Position numbers and translations under genes: made by a program. From contig NZ_JAFMPY010000012.1 in NCBI RefSeq assembly GCF_017353515.1, forward strand, positions 1-64,000: a stretch of DNA of 64,000 bases, written 5' to 3'. Below are positions 9,332-18,545 of this stretch, one piece after another (the stretch's first letter is position 1; each line of letters starts with the position of its first letter). The notes under the pieces are model-generated. The model worked only from the letters and a program-made list of their open reading frames with translations. It made no database searches and was not told the origin of the DNA. The stretch is from Jiella sonneratiae (GTDB lineage: Bacteria; Pseudomonadota; Alphaproteobacteria; Rhizobiales; Rhizobiaceae).

Positions 9332-11509
9332 TTACATCGAGCCGAGATCGACCTTGAAGAACAGCGTCTCGCCGGAGGAATCGTCGACGCCGTCATTGTC
9401 GGTCACGGCATAGGCGGTGCCGTCGCTGGCGAAGGTGAACCCCTCGATCTTGTCGACGACATAGCCGCCGATGGCCTTGAGATCGGGAAGGAAGTCGTGG
9501 ACCTCCTGCTTTTCCACCACCGGCAGTTCCGCGCCGATCGCCCCCGGCGTCACGCCGTCGAGCGAGACCTTGAAGAGTTTCTTCTCCTTCGCCGCCGTGC
9601 CGATCTGGTTGTCGCGCTCGACGATGTAGAGCGCGCCGCCATGGGCGGTGATCTCCGACAGGCCGACCCAGCCCGTCTTCGCCTTGTCGAGCGGATAGCG
9701 CACGGCACTCCACGTCTTGGAGGCGGGCTCGTAGGCAAGGAGCTTCACCGTGCCCTTCGGATCGTCCTTCCACTCGCGCTGGATGGCGATCCACAGCCGC
9801 TCGCCGTCCATGGCGATGCCCTCGGCGCCGAAGCGCGTCGACTGGTCGGTCAGCTGCTTCGGCATGTCGACCACTTCCTGAACCGCGCCTTTGCCGTCGA
9901 CGTGGAGGATCCGGTGCGGGATCTCCTTCTCCGGATTGCCCTCGCTCGCCAGCCAGAAGCCGCCCGCGCCGTCCGCGGTGATGCCCTCGAGGTCGAGCTT
10001 TTGCATCGGCGCGCCGTTCTCGGTGACGTCCATCGCGCCGGTGATCTTCGCCGGTCTGGACGACACGTCGATCGAAAAGATGCGCGGCTGGTTCTTGTAG
10101 AAGGAATCCGACACCGCATAGAGGGTGGAGGCGTCGTCCGGATCGCCGGCGAGGGCAGACAGCGCGCCCCAGCCGAGCGGCGTCTCGCCCTGATCCTGCG
10201 ATACGATCATCGGATAGGACGGTGCGCCGTCGCCGAGCTCGTAGATCATCACGTGGCTGCGCGCCGCGCCGTCCTCGACGAGGTCTTCCTCGTTGGCGCT
10301 GGCAAGAAGCCCCCGCGCCGGGATCGCCACCGCGCCCTCCGGCCCGATGCCCGAGGGCAGAAGCTGGACGAAGGTCGGATCGCCCTCGGAGACGTCGTAG
10401 ACGCCGATCGTCGAGCCGCGTTCGGAGAGCACGAAGGCATAGGTCCTGTCGCCGAACTTCGCGACTTCGAGGCCCTCCGGCTCGATGCCCTTGGCGTCGG
10501 AGCGCTTGTCCGGATAATGGCCGGCGCGTACCAGCTCGTATTCATAGGCCGGGCCGCTCTCATAGGCGACCGTGCCGTCCTTGTTCCAGACGGTGAAGGA
10601 GCGCGAGCCGCCCTTGTAGTCGCCCTCGTTGGCGGTGATCAGCCGGTCGTCGTCGATCCACTGCACGGCGTCGGGCTCGCGCCGGCGGCCGTCCTGGCTA
10701 TCGGTCAGCTTGATCTCGCCATTGTCCTCGGCGTCGATGTTCTTCAGATCGACCGTGCCGGCGGAGAAATGGCTGGTCACCGTGCCGGTCGCCGCGTCGA
10801 TGATGGCGATGGCGTTGTTTTCCTGCAGCGTGACGGCAATTTCGTTCTTGGAATTGAAGTCGACGAATTCCGGCTCGGGATCGTCGCCGCCGATGTCCGA
10901 CAGGCCGGTCATCTCGACCTTCTTCATCGAGCCGCATTCGGGCGCGCCGTCCTTCAGATCGAAGACGGTGACGTAGCCCGCCGGCATCTGCGGCAGCGCG
11001 CCGTCGTTCAGGTCCTCGTCGCGCTCGTTCTCGATGGCGACCGCGGCGAACTTGCCGTCCTTCGAGACGGCGACCGAATCCGGCTGACCGCCGAGGTCGC
11101 AGGAGGCGATCTCCTTCTTCTCGGCAAGGCTCACCACCGCGAGGCGGCCCGAAGGATTCTTGAAGCTTTCCGACGTGTTGACGCCGACGAGCACGTCGCC
11201 GCCCGCCACGGCGACGGAGGTGGGCTCGCCCTGCATGGCGATGAAGCCGGCGGGCTTCGGCGCCTTCGGATCGGCGATGTCGATCATACCGATGCCGCCG
11301 GCCGGGCTGTCGGAATAGATCAGCGTCATGCCGTCCTGGCTCGCCGTGACGATCTCCGACGAGGTCGGCGTGTTCGGGTCCCTGTCCGCAGGCAGGTTGC
11401 TCGCCACGGGAAAGGATGCGATGCGGTGAAAGCTCTGCTCGGCTCCGGCGGCGCCGGTGGCGGAAAGGATCGTGGTCGCCAGAAGCGCGGCAAGGACGTG
11501 GCGCGGCAT
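9332..11509 (-). CDS. Secreted esterase-like / phytase-like beta-propeller protein
   Basis: A 725-residue exported protein. The first 22 residues form a signal peptide (LAALLATTILSATGAAGA) with likely cleavage before EQSF. The N-terminal half has YVTN-type beta-propeller repeats (EPTSVAVAGGDVLVG; QPDSVAVSKDGKFAAVAI; DAVQWIDDDRLITANEGDY). The C-terminal half resembles the esterase-like activity of phytase domain (PF13449), with DLEGITADGAGGFWLASEG and AEGIAMDGERLWIAIQ. The predicted place is the periplasm or outside the cell. The family name comes from similarity rather than assays, and no phosphatase active-site motif could be confirmed. It is divergent from ybgC across 140 bp. Confidence 0.82.
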   Translation of the reverse strand: MPRHVLAALLATTILSATGAAGAEQSFHRIASFPVASNLPADRDPNTPTSSEIVTASQDGMTLIYSDSPAGGIGMIDIADPKAPKPAGFIAMQGEPTSVAVAGGDVLVGVNTSESFKNPSGRLAVVSLAEKKEIASCDLGGQPDSVAVSKDGKFAAVAIENERDEDLNDGALPQMPAGYVTVFDLKDGAPECGSMKKVEMTGLSDIGGDDPEPEFVDFNSKNEIAVTLQENNAIAIIDAATGTVTSHFSAGTVDLKNIDAEDNGEIKLTDSQDGRRREPDAVQWIDDDRLITANEGDYKGGSRSFTVWNKDGTVAYESGPAYEYELVRAGHYPDKRSDAKGIEPEGLEVAKFGDRTYAFVLSERGSTIGVYDVSEGDPTFVQLLPSGIGPEGAVAIPARGLLASANEEDLVEDGAARSHVMIYELGDGAPSYPMIVSQDQGETPLGWGALSALAGDPDDASTLYAVSDSFYKNQPRIFSIDVSSRPAKITGAMDVTENGAPMQKLDLEGITADGAGGFWLASEGNPEKEIPHRILHVDGKGAVQEVVDMPKQLTDQSTRFGAEGIAMDGERLWIAIQREWKDDPKGTVKLLAYEPASKTWSAVRYPLDKAKTGWVGLSEITAHGGALYIVERDNQIGTAAKEKKLFKVSLDGVTPGAIGAELPVVEKQEVHDFLPDLKAIGGYVVDKIEGFTFASDGTAYAVTDNDGVDDSSGETLFFKVDLGSM

Positions 11510-11649
11510 GAAGCTGCCTCCCGATGGCTCAAAGGGGTTGTCGACGCGCCGTTCTTCCTGACCTTGCGTGACATGGCGATGACGCCGGGCGGCGGAAATT
11601 TCGCCATGCCTGTCATGACGATGATCGCAAAGACGAAATATCGAGAAGA

Positions 11650-12096
11650 ATGGTCACGATTTCGGACATCGCCGGGCGGCTGGAGGGCGGCGGACACCGC
11701 CTCGACCTGCGCGTCTATTTCGAGGACACCGATTTTTCCGGCGTCGTCTACCACGCCCGCTACCTGCATTTCCTCGAGCGCGGCCGCTCGGACTTCCTGC
11801 GGCTGAAGGGGATCGGCCACCGCGAGCTGATGGCCGGCGGCTTCGGCGCGCCGATGGCCTTCGCCGTGCGGCGCATGGAGATCGACTTCCTCAGGCCGGC
11901 GCGCATCGACGACGTCCTCACCGTCCTGACGACGACGCGCCAACTCGGCGGCGCGCGGGTGCTGCTCGACCAGAAGATCCTGCGCGCCGAGGAAGTGCTC
12001 GTCGAGGCGAACGTCAAGGTCGCGGTGATCTCGCCGGAGGGCAAGCCGATGCGCATGCCGCAACGGGTGCTCGAGGTGCTCGCACCCGGCGTTTGA
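11650..12096 (+). CDS. ybgC: Tol-Pal-associated acyl-CoA thioesterase YbgC
   Basis: A 148-residue hotdog-fold thioesterase. The signature YFEDTDFSGVVYHARYLHFLERGR near residues 23-46 contains the catalytic Asp of the YbgC subgroup. In proteobacteria ybgC is conserved at the head of the tol-pal cluster and acts on acyl-CoA or acyl-ACP in the cytoplasm, with a proposed link to phospholipid metabolism. It precedes tolQ here, but a 355-bp gap separates them, so tolQ may have its own promoter. Confidence 0.93.
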   Translation: MVTISDIAGRLEGGGHRLDLRVYFEDTDFSGVVYHARYLHFLERGRSDFLRLKGIGHRELMAGGFGAPMAFAVRRMEIDFLRPARIDDVLTVLTTTRQLGGARVLLDQKILRAEEVLVEANVKVAVISPEGKPMRMPQRVLEVLAPGV

Positions 12097-12451
12097 GGAG
12101 CGCGAGGCGGGGCAGCTCGACGCGTCTCGCTCGTAACCGCTTGTTAACCATGATGGGTCCAGAACTGGGAACGGCGGATTTGAGTCGATTTTGCCATGCT
12201 TTCACCGGAATCGTTGGTGAAAGCGGGTGAGGGGTCCGGTTCGCGCAGTCTCACATGCTGTTGCGCCGAGGGGGCCGCATGAGGATCGGGATGTGCGGGA
12301 CGGGTCGATCGCGTCGCGCCGGGTGGAGATCCCGACCGGCGGCGATGAACGACCGCACGACGCAGCGGATGCGAGGAAACGGATAGCATCGGCCAGGCCC
12401 TTCGCGGGTCCTGCGGCCGGTGCTCGGTTTGTTTGAGGGGCTTGATCGCAA
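12097..12451. other. ybgC-tolQ spacer with an inverted repeat
   Basis: A 355-bp gap with no supportable gene. It contains a perfect 9-bp inverted repeat, GCTTTCACC (12198-12206) and GGTGAAAGC (12216-12224), with a 9-nt loop and no following T-run. It could be a weak attenuator or a protein-binding site. An AT-rich CTTGTTAACC segment lies near 12142-12151. Both features suggest transcription of tolQ is set separately from ybgC. Confidence 0.45.
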
Positions 12452-13171
12452 ATGGATGGGCAAATCGCTCAGGAAGCGCTGTCGGCGGCGGGATCGGTCT
12501 CCCTCTGGGACCTGTTCTGGCAGGCGGGCTTCGTCGTCAAGCTGGTGATGATCGGGCTGCTGTTCGCCTCGATCTGGTCGTGGGCGATCATCATCGACAA
12601 GACCATGCGCTACGGCTCGTTCCGCCGGCAGCTGAACCGCTTCGAGAGCCATTTCTGGTCCGGCCAGTCGCTGGAAGAGCTCTACCACTCGCTTTCCGAG
12701 CGCCGCACCACCGGCATGGGCGCGCTGTTCGTCGCCGCCATGCGCGAGTGGAAGAAGAGCTTCGAGAAGGGCGCGCGCTCGCCGATCGGGCTGCAGCAGC
12801 GCATCGAGAAGGCGATGGACGTGACGCTCGCCCGCGAGATGGACAGCCTGGAATCGCGGCTCGGCTTTCTGGCGACGGTCGGCTCGGCGGCGCCATTCAT
12901 CGGCCTGTTCGGCACGGTGATCGGCATCATGACCTCGTTCCAGGCGATCGCCGGCTCGCAGCAGACGAGCCTTGCGGTCGTCGCGCCGGGCATCGCCGAG
13001 GCGCTGCTCGCCACCGCCATCGGCCTCGTCGCCGCGATCCCCGCGGTCATCGCCTACAACAAGCTGTCGTCCGACGCCGGCAAGCTCGGCATGCGGCTCG
13101 AGGCCTTCGCCGACGAGTTCTCCGCGATCCTGTCGCGGCAGATCGACGAGAAGCTGACGCAGCAGCGCTGA
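12452..13171 (+). CDS. tolQ: Tol-Pal proton channel subunit TolQ
   Basis: A 239-residue inner-membrane protein of the TolQ/ExbB/MotA family. A first membrane helix ([21 protein letters not shown]) is followed by a long cytoplasmic loop. The second and third helices ([34 protein letters not shown]) line the ion path with conserved Thr and Gly residues. TolQ forms the stator with TolR, using proton-motive force to drive TolA and pull Pal to division sites. The ATG at 12452 heads the tolQRAB-pal-cpoB series. Confidence 0.97.
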   Translation: MDGQIAQEALSAAGSVSLWDLFWQAGFVVKLVMIGLLFASIWSWAIIIDKTMRYGSFRRQLNRFESHFWSGQSLEELYHSLSERRTTGMGALFVAAMREWKKSFEKGARSPIGLQQRIEKAMDVTLAREMDSLESRLGFLATVGSAAPFIGLFGTVIGIMTSFQAIAGSQQTSLAVVAPGIAEALLATAIGLVAAIPAVIAYNKLSSDAGKLGMRLEAFADEFSAILSRQIDEKLTQQR

Positions 13172-13218
13172 ACCGTCAGGCGGGCGGCTCGCCCGGGACC
13201 TGCAGAAGGGATTTGGCC

Positions 13219-13665
13219 ATGGGTATGTCGATGGGCGGTGGCGGCGCGAGACGCTCGCGGCGGGGCCGCACGCGCCGCGCCCCGATGAGCGAGATCAACG
13301 TCACCCCGATGGTCGACGTGATGCTCGTGCTTCTGATCATCTTCATGGTCGCCGCGCCGCTCCTGACGGTGGGCGTGCCGATCGAACTGCCGAAGACCAA
13401 GGCGAAGGCGCTGAACGCCGACACCCAGCCGATCACCATTTCGGTCGATTCCAACGGCGGCGTCTTCATCAACGACACCAAGATCGCCGTCGAGGAAGTG
13501 GTGCCGAAGCTCGAGCAGATCGCCAAGACCGGCTATCAGGAGCGCATCTTCGTCAAGGGCGACAAGTCCGCCGACTACGGCACGGTCATGCAGGTCATGG
13601 GCCGCATCAATGCCGCCGGCTTCAAGAACATCGGTCTCGTGACCGACCAGGACACCAAGGCGTGA
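13219..13665 (+). CDS. tolR: Tol-Pal channel subunit TolR
   Basis: A 148-residue ExbD/TolR protein. After a basic cytoplasmic start comes one membrane helix containing the essential aspartate, Asp33 in [15 protein letters not shown], then a periplasmic domain with the typical [16 protein letters not shown] and [15 protein letters not shown] segments. It works with TolQ as the proton-driven stator. The ATG at 13219 has AAGGG upstream; in-frame ATGs at 13225 and 13231 are alternatives. The gene lies 47 bp after tolQ and 30 bp before tolA. Confidence 0.97.
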   Translation: MGMSMGGGGARRSRRGRTRRAPMSEINVTPMVDVMLVLLIIFMVAAPLLTVGVPIELPKTKAKALNADTQPITISVDSNGGVFINDTKIAVEEVVPKLEQIAKTGYQERIFVKGDKSADYGTVMQVMGRINAAGFKNIGLVTDQDTKA

Positions 13666-13695
13666 GGGACATGAGCCGCGGGGTTGCGACCTGAG

Positions 13696-14802
13696 ATGAG
13701 AGCCGGCGTCGTCGTCTCCGCCGTCCTGCATGCCGTGGTTCTCACCTGGGGACTGTGGTCTTTAGGCGCGCCCGACCCGCTGGAGGTGGCGAGCGTCGAT
13801 TCGCTTCCCGTCGACCTCGTCCCGGTCGAGGAATATTCGCAGTCGCTGATCGGCAAGAAGGACGCGCCGGTCACCGAGACGCCGGCGCCCGACCCGACGG
13901 AAAAGCCCGTCGTCGACGACAGCGCCCAGAACGCCGGCGACAATTCCACCGACCTCGAGACGCCGCCGACCCCGACCGAGCGGGAACGGGCGGTGGAACA
14001 GACCGCCGCGCCCAAGGCCTCCGAGCCGCCGCCGCCTTCGAGCAAGCCCGCCGAGGAGACGCCCCCGGTTCCCGAGGCGGTGCCGACGCCGCGCCCCGAG
14101 CCGACGCCGCAGCCGCAAGAAACCAAGACGGCCGAGGAGCCCGCGCCCGCCGAGCCGGCCCCGCAGGAGGCCGATCCGATCGAGGAGGCGATCGCCACCG
14201 CCGAGACGCAGCCGCAGCAGCAGCCCGAAAAGAAGCCGGAGCAAAAGCCGGCCGAGCCCGAGGTCGCCGCGCTGCCGGAGCGCGGCCCGGTGCCGCAGCT
14301 GAGACCCTCGCGTCCGCAGCCGACCGAGACGAAGAAGCCGGAGAAGCCCGCCGAAAAGCCGTCCAAGCCGGCTCAGGACGACAGCCAGTTCGATGCCGAC
14401 AAGATCGCTGCGCTCCTCAACAAGGAGAAGTCCGCGGGCGGCGGCGCCAGGCGCTCGCAGCAGCAGGCCTCGCTCGGCGGCGACCGCAAGACCGGCGGCA
14501 AGCTCTCCCAGAGCGAGCTCGACGCGCTGCGCGGCCAGGTCAGCCAGTGCTGGTCGCCGCCGGCGGGCGTCTCGGAGGCCGGCGCGCTGCGCGTGACGAT
14601 CCGCATGCGCCTCGATCCCTCCGGCGGCCTCGAGGGCCGGCCGGAACTCGTCGAGGGCGGTGGCGGTTCGACGGTGGAGCGGGCGGCGGCGGATGCCGCG
14701 CTGCGCGCCGTGATCCGCTGCGCGCCCTACAAGCTTCCGGCCGAAAAATACGACACCTGGTCGGAAGTGCTTCTGAATTTCGATCCGAGCCAGATGCTCT
14801 GA
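13696..14802 (+). CDS. tolA: Tol-Pal energy transducer TolA
   Basis: A 368-residue TolA. The N-terminal membrane helix carries the SxxxH signature (Ser8-His12 in VVVSAVLHAVVLTWGL) that contacts TolQR. A long Pro/Glu/Ala/Lys-rich spacer (about 50-235) crosses the periplasm. The C-terminal domain (about 270-368) contains LRGQVSQCWSPPAGVS and a paired Cys in AVIRCAPYKLP, as in alphaproteobacterial TolA. It links the TolQR motor to TolB and Pal. The ATG at 13696 is preferred over the TTG at 13684 because it leaves the normal short cytoplasmic start. Confidence 0.93.
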   Translation: MRAGVVVSAVLHAVVLTWGLWSLGAPDPLEVASVDSLPVDLVPVEEYSQSLIGKKDAPVTETPAPDPTEKPVVDDSAQNAGDNSTDLETPPTPTERERAVEQTAAPKASEPPPPSSKPAEETPPVPEAVPTPRPEPTPQPQETKTAEEPAPAEPAPQEADPIEEAIATAETQPQQQPEKKPEQKPAEPEVAALPERGPVPQLRPSRPQPTETKKPEKPAEKPSKPAQDDSQFDADKIAALLNKEKSAGGGARRSQQQASLGGDRKTGGKLSQSELDALRGQVSQCWSPPAGVSEAGALRVTIRMRLDPSGGLEGRPELVEGGGGSTVERAAADAALRAVIRCAPYKLPAEKYDTWSEVLLNFDPSQML

Positions 14803-14992
14803 TCGGGCGGTCCCGCGTCGATCGCCATCAAATTTCCCGAAAGTGACCTAGGAAGGGCCTGAAGGGAACTGCCAATGCCGGGCCCGGGGGAGGGCGGCTC
14901 GTTGCCGCGCGGGGGCCGGACGAATGATTTTCGGCGCGGCCGCCGGAAAGCCGATGATGCGCCGCGGCCGCTGAAGAGGGGAAATTCCGCTC

Positions 14993-16303
14993 ATGCATAT
15001 GTTCATCAGCCGCGTCTTTGCGGCCGTCCTGGTGCTCGCCGGCGCCCTTGCCGTCGCGACGCCGGCCGCGGCCGTCGTCGAGCTCGACATCACCCAGGGC
15101 AACGTCCAGCCGCTGCCGATCGCGATTGCCGACTTCCAGTCGCAGAACGGTCTCGGCAAGCAGATCTCCGACGTCGTCTCGGCCGATCTGAAGCGCTCGG
15201 GGCTGTTCGCGCCGATCGACCCGGCGGCCTTCATTCAGAAGGGCCTCGGCCCGGACGTCAGCCCGAGCTTCCAGGACTGGACGGTGATCAACGCCCAGGC
15301 GCTGGTCGTCGGCCGCGTCTCGCCCGAGGCGGACGGGCGTCTGCGCGTCGAGTTCCGGCTGTGGGACACTTTCGCCGGCCAGCAGCTCGACGGCCAGCAG
15401 TTCTATACCAATCCCGACAACTGGCGCCGCGTCGGCCACATCATCGCCGATGCGATCTACGAGCGGATCACCGGCGAGAAGGGCTATTTCGACAGCCGCA
15501 TCGTCTTCGTTTCCGAGAGCGGCGACAAGGCGAACCGGGTCAAGCGCCTCGCCATCATGGATCAGGACGGCGCGAACGTGCGCTTCCTCACCGACGGCCG
15601 CGACCTCGTCCTCACCCCGCGCTTTTCGCCCAACCGCCAGGAGGTCACCTACATGTCCTTCGGCAACGGCGAGCCGCGCGTCTACCTGCTGCAGCTCGAG
15701 ACCGGCCAGCGCGAGATCGTCGGCAACTTCCCCGGCATGACCTTCGCCCCGCGCTTTTCGCCGGACGGCCAGAAGGTGATCATGAGCCTGCAGCAGAACG
15801 GCAACGCCAACATCTACGCGATGGACCTCAGGTCGCGGGCGACGACGCGGCTGACCTCCACCAACGCCATCGACACCTCGCCCTCCTATTCGCCGGACGG
15901 CACCCGCATCGTCTTCGAATCCGACCGCGGCGGGCGCCAGCAGCTCTACACGATGGGCGCCGACGGCTCGAACCAGCAGCGCATCTCCTTCGGCGACGGC
16001 TCCTATTCGACGCCGGTCTGGTCGCCGCGCGGCGACCTCATCGCCTTCACCAAGCAGTCGGGCAGCCAGTTCCAGATCGGCGTCATGCGGCCGGACGGCT
16101 CCGGCGAGCGCATCCTGACCTCGGGCTTCCACAACGAAGGCCCCACCTGGGCGCCGAACGGCCGCGTCCTGATGTTCTTCCGCGACCAGAAGGGTGGCGG
16201 CGGGCCGCAGCTCTTTTCGATCGACCTGACCGGCTACAACGAGCAGAAGGTCCCGACGCCGGGCTATGCCTCCGATCCGGCCTGGTCGCCGCTGCTCGAC
16301 TGA
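14993..16303 (+). CDS. tolB: Tol-Pal periplasmic beta-propeller protein TolB
   Basis: A 436-residue periplasmic protein. A signal peptide ([19 protein letters not shown]) ends near residue 25. The N-terminal TolB domain starts [17 protein letters not shown], and a six-bladed propeller follows with repeated SPDG elements ([47 protein letters not shown]). TolB binds Pal and, through its mature N-terminus, TolA. It follows tolA by 190 bp. Confidence 0.97.
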   Translation: MHMFISRVFAAVLVLAGALAVATPAAAVVELDITQGNVQPLPIAIADFQSQNGLGKQISDVVSADLKRSGLFAPIDPAAFIQKGLGPDVSPSFQDWTVINAQALVVGRVSPEADGRLRVEFRLWDTFAGQQLDGQQFYTNPDNWRRVGHIIADAIYERITGEKGYFDSRIVFVSESGDKANRVKRLAIMDQDGANVRFLTDGRDLVLTPRFSPNRQEVTYMSFGNGEPRVYLLQLETGQREIVGNFPGMTFAPRFSPDGQKVIMSLQQNGNANIYAMDLRSRATTRLTSTNAIDTSPSYSPDGTRIVFESDRGGRQQLYTMGADGSNQQRISFGDGSYSTPVWSPRGDLIAFTKQSGSQFQIGVMRPDGSGERILTSGFHNEGPTWAPNGRVLMFFRDQKGGGGPQLFSIDLTGYNEQKVPTPGYASDPAWSPLLD

Positions 16304-16638
16304 GCCGCGCCACGAGAGTCGGCGAAGGGGCGCCGGCGATCCCGCAGCGCATTCCGGGCCGGCCCGTGGCATTCGAGCCCCGGCCGCCCGCACCGCGCGG
16401 GCCGGCCGGGCGCGCCGCGACAGCCCGGGGCAAGGCTTGCGGCATAAACCCCTTGGCTGTTGCCGGAACGCATCAGAGGCGCCGGAAAGGGCGATGACGG
16501 GGCAAAAAACGCCCGCTTCGACGCGCTCTCGTCAAAAGCCTGCCGCGGGGTGGGAAAACAATCGATTTTACCAGTCGTTAAGCTTGGCCGTGGTAAGCCG
16601 TCGATAACGAAAAATCCTTGGATTTGAAGGAGTTCGCC
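16304..16638. other. tolB-pal spacer
   Basis: A 335-bp gap without a supportable gene. The last 80 bp before pal are clearly more AT-rich (around 16555-16618, including CGTTAAGCTTGG and GATAACGAAAAATCC), which suggests a pal promoter in addition to read-through from tolB. No terminator hairpin with a T-run was seen. Confidence 0.45.
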
Positions 16639-17160
16639 ATGCTGGGCATGGTTTCTCAGGGTAAGGGCCGGATCGCGATCGCGCTTCTCGCCGGCCTCCT
16701 CATCGCCGGCTGCGCCAGCAAGAAGGACGGTCTGCCGGACAACGCGGCCGGCCTCGGCCTCGGCGGTGCCGGCGGCGCGGGCAACGTCGTGCCGGGCTCG
16801 CCGCAGGACTTCACGGTCAATGTCGGCGACCGGGTGTTCTTCGAGACCGATTCGTCGGACATCACCGCGACCGGGCAGCAGACGCTGCAGCGCCAGGCGA
16901 TGTGGCTGAAGCAGCACACGCAGTATCCGATCACCATCGAGGGCCATGCCGACGAGCGCGGCACCCGCGAATACAACCTCGCCCTCGGCGCCCGCCGCGC
17001 CTCGGCGACCCGCGACTACCTCACGCAGCTCGGCGTTCCGGCGACCCGCATGCGGACCATCTCCTACGGCAAGGAGCGTCCGGTCGCGGTCTGCGACGAC
17101 ATCTCCTGCTGGTCGCAGAACCGCCGCGCGGTGACCGTCCTCGGCGGCCCGTCGAGCTGA
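16639..17160 (+). CDS. pal: Peptidoglycan-associated lipoprotein Pal
   Basis: A 173-residue outer-membrane lipoprotein. The signal ends in the lipobox LIAGC with Cys25 as the lipidated residue. A Gly-rich linker follows, then the OmpA-like peptidoglycan-binding domain (about 60-170) with YPITIEGHADERGTREYN and the GARRASATRDYL helix. Pal ties the outer membrane to the wall and is positioned by TolB and TolA. The ATG at 16639 has AAGGAG 7 nt upstream; the TTG at 16618 is rejected. A strong hairpin follows the stop codon. Confidence 0.97.
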   Translation: MLGMVSQGKGRIAIALLAGLLIAGCASKKDGLPDNAAGLGLGGAGGAGNVVPGSPQDFTVNVGDRVFFETDSSDITATGQQTLQRQAMWLKQHTQYPITIEGHADERGTREYNLALGARRASATRDYLTQLGVPATRMRTISYGKERPVAVCDDISCWSQNRRAVTVLGGPSS

Positions 17161-17171
17161 TCTGACGAGAC

Positions 17172-17222
17172 GCGCCGCCGCCCGCCCCTTGTTTCCGGGC
17201 CGCGGGCGGCGGCGCCCTTCTT
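17172..17222 (+). terminator. Intrinsic terminator after pal
   Basis: A perfect 14-bp GC stem (17172-17185 with 17202-17215) spans a 16-nt loop and is followed by CCTTCTTCC. It starts 12 bp after the pal stop codon. The T-tract is interrupted, so partial read-through into cpoB is possible. The rest of the 369-bp pal-cpoB spacer shows no other element. Confidence 0.6.
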
Positions 17223-17529
17223 CCCGGAACGGCGAGGTCGGCCGGATCGCCCTCCGCCGGCGCCGTGCGACCATTCCCGGCCCGCTGTCACGGCCGCAAC
17301 GGCCCGTCAGCCTGCCCGTCCTTCCGCCCTGCGGATCGACAGGCGGGCCGTCACACTTTGGCCGAACTCGATGGTTCCATGCTTCAGGCGTGAGCTCGCG
17401 CGAGGGGTGAACCGCGGTCGCGTTCCGTCGGAGAGGGCGGGGTGACGGTCCGGCCCCATGGCTCTCGTCCGGCGTCTGCCGGTGACGGGCCGAGGCTCGA
17501 CGATCAGGCCGCGCGGGCGAGGGGAACGA

Positions 17530-18516
17530 ATGGAGACGAGAGTGACGATGCTTCGTCGCAGCCTGGCCGCCGCGGGACTTCTGATGGTCTTCCTGCCGCA
17601 AGCGGCTTTAGCCTTCGATCTGCCGGGCGTGTTCGGCGGCGCCGACGAGCCGGCGACGCGCACCGCCGCCGCGACGCCTGGCCTCGGCGCGGCGCAGCTT
17701 CCCGGGGCCGCACCGTCGACGCCGCAGGAACAGCCGATCAGGCTCGCACAGTCGGGCGACCTCGTGGTGCGCCTCAACCAGCTCGAGGACGAGGTGCGCC
17801 GCCTGAACGGCAAGGTCGAGGAACTGAGCTTCCAGCTGCTCCAGGCGCAGGAGGACATGCGCAAATATCGCGAGGATTCCGAGTTCCGCTTCCAGCAGCT
17901 CGAAGGCGGCGGCAGCAGCCCGGCCTCCGCCAAGCCACAGGAGCGGCGCGGCGAGGCGGCGCCGGCCGCGTCCTCCGACGCGACGGCAACGGCCTCGGCC
18001 GACGGCAGCGACGACATCGGCAAGCTGCTCTCCAACGGCCTCGACACCAGCGCGGTCGCCGGTTCGTCCTCCGCCGCTTCGGCAGGCGGGCAGGGGTCGT
18101 CCGATTCCTCCACGGTCGCCAGCATCAAGGCGAGCGGGCCGCGGGACATGTACGATCTGGCCTACAACTACCTGCTCGCCGGCGACTATGCCAAGGCCGA
18201 GCAGTCGTTCCGGCAGTATTCCCAGACCTATCCGAGCGCCAAGGACGCGCCGGACGCCGAGTACTGGCTGGGCGAGAGCCTCTACCAGCAGAAGAAATAC
18301 GCCGACGCGGCCGAGGTCTTTCTCGACGCGCAGAAGTCGCATCCCAAGAGCGCCAAGGCGCCTGACATGATGCTGAAGCTCGGCATGTCGCTCGCCAAGC
18401 TCAACAACCGCGACACCGCCTGCGTCACCTACAAGGAGGTGGCGCGGCGCTATCCGGAGATGAGCGACAACGTCCGCCGCAAGCTACAGGACGAACAGAA
18501 GGCCGCAAGCTGCTGA
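17530..18516 (+). CDS. cpoB: Cell division coordinator CpoB (YbgF)
   Basis: A 328-residue periplasmic protein. A signal peptide (SLAAAGLLMVFLPQAALA) is followed by a short coiled coil (about 80-125, VVRLNQLEDEVRRLNGKVEE) that mediates trimerisation in relatives. A Ser/Ala-rich linker leads to C-terminal TPR repeats (AYNYLLAGDYAKAEQSFRQY, DAEYWLGESLYQQKKYADAA). CpoB links Tol-Pal to peptidoglycan synthesis at the septum. The ATG at 17530 follows GAGGGGAA; an ATG at 17548 is also possible. The downstream tilS starts only 30 bp after this gene. Confidence 0.92.
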   Translation: METRVTMLRRSLAAAGLLMVFLPQAALAFDLPGVFGGADEPATRTAAATPGLGAAQLPGAAPSTPQEQPIRLAQSGDLVVRLNQLEDEVRRLNGKVEELSFQLLQAQEDMRKYREDSEFRFQQLEGGGSSPASAKPQERRGEAAPAASSDATATASADGSDDIGKLLSNGLDTSAVAGSSSAASAGGQGSSDSSTVASIKASGPRDMYDLAYNYLLAGDYAKAEQSFRQYSQTYPSAKDAPDAEYWLGESLYQQKKYADAAEVFLDAQKSHPKSAKAPDMMLKLGMSLAKLNNRDTACVTYKEVARRYPEMSDNVRRKLQDEQKAASC

Positions 18517-18545
18517 CGGGCGGCGTCGCCCCGATCGTTTCCTCC

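Noticed and set aside
9209-11806. 865-residue plus-strand frame across the phytase-like gene
   Set aside because: It is the antisense shadow of a protein with a signal peptide and recognisable repeats. Composition is low complexity and no family is visible.
17186-17440. Possible small gene between pal and cpoB
   Set aside because: No consistent frame with a start and ribosome site. The segment follows a terminator hairpin and reads as spacer.
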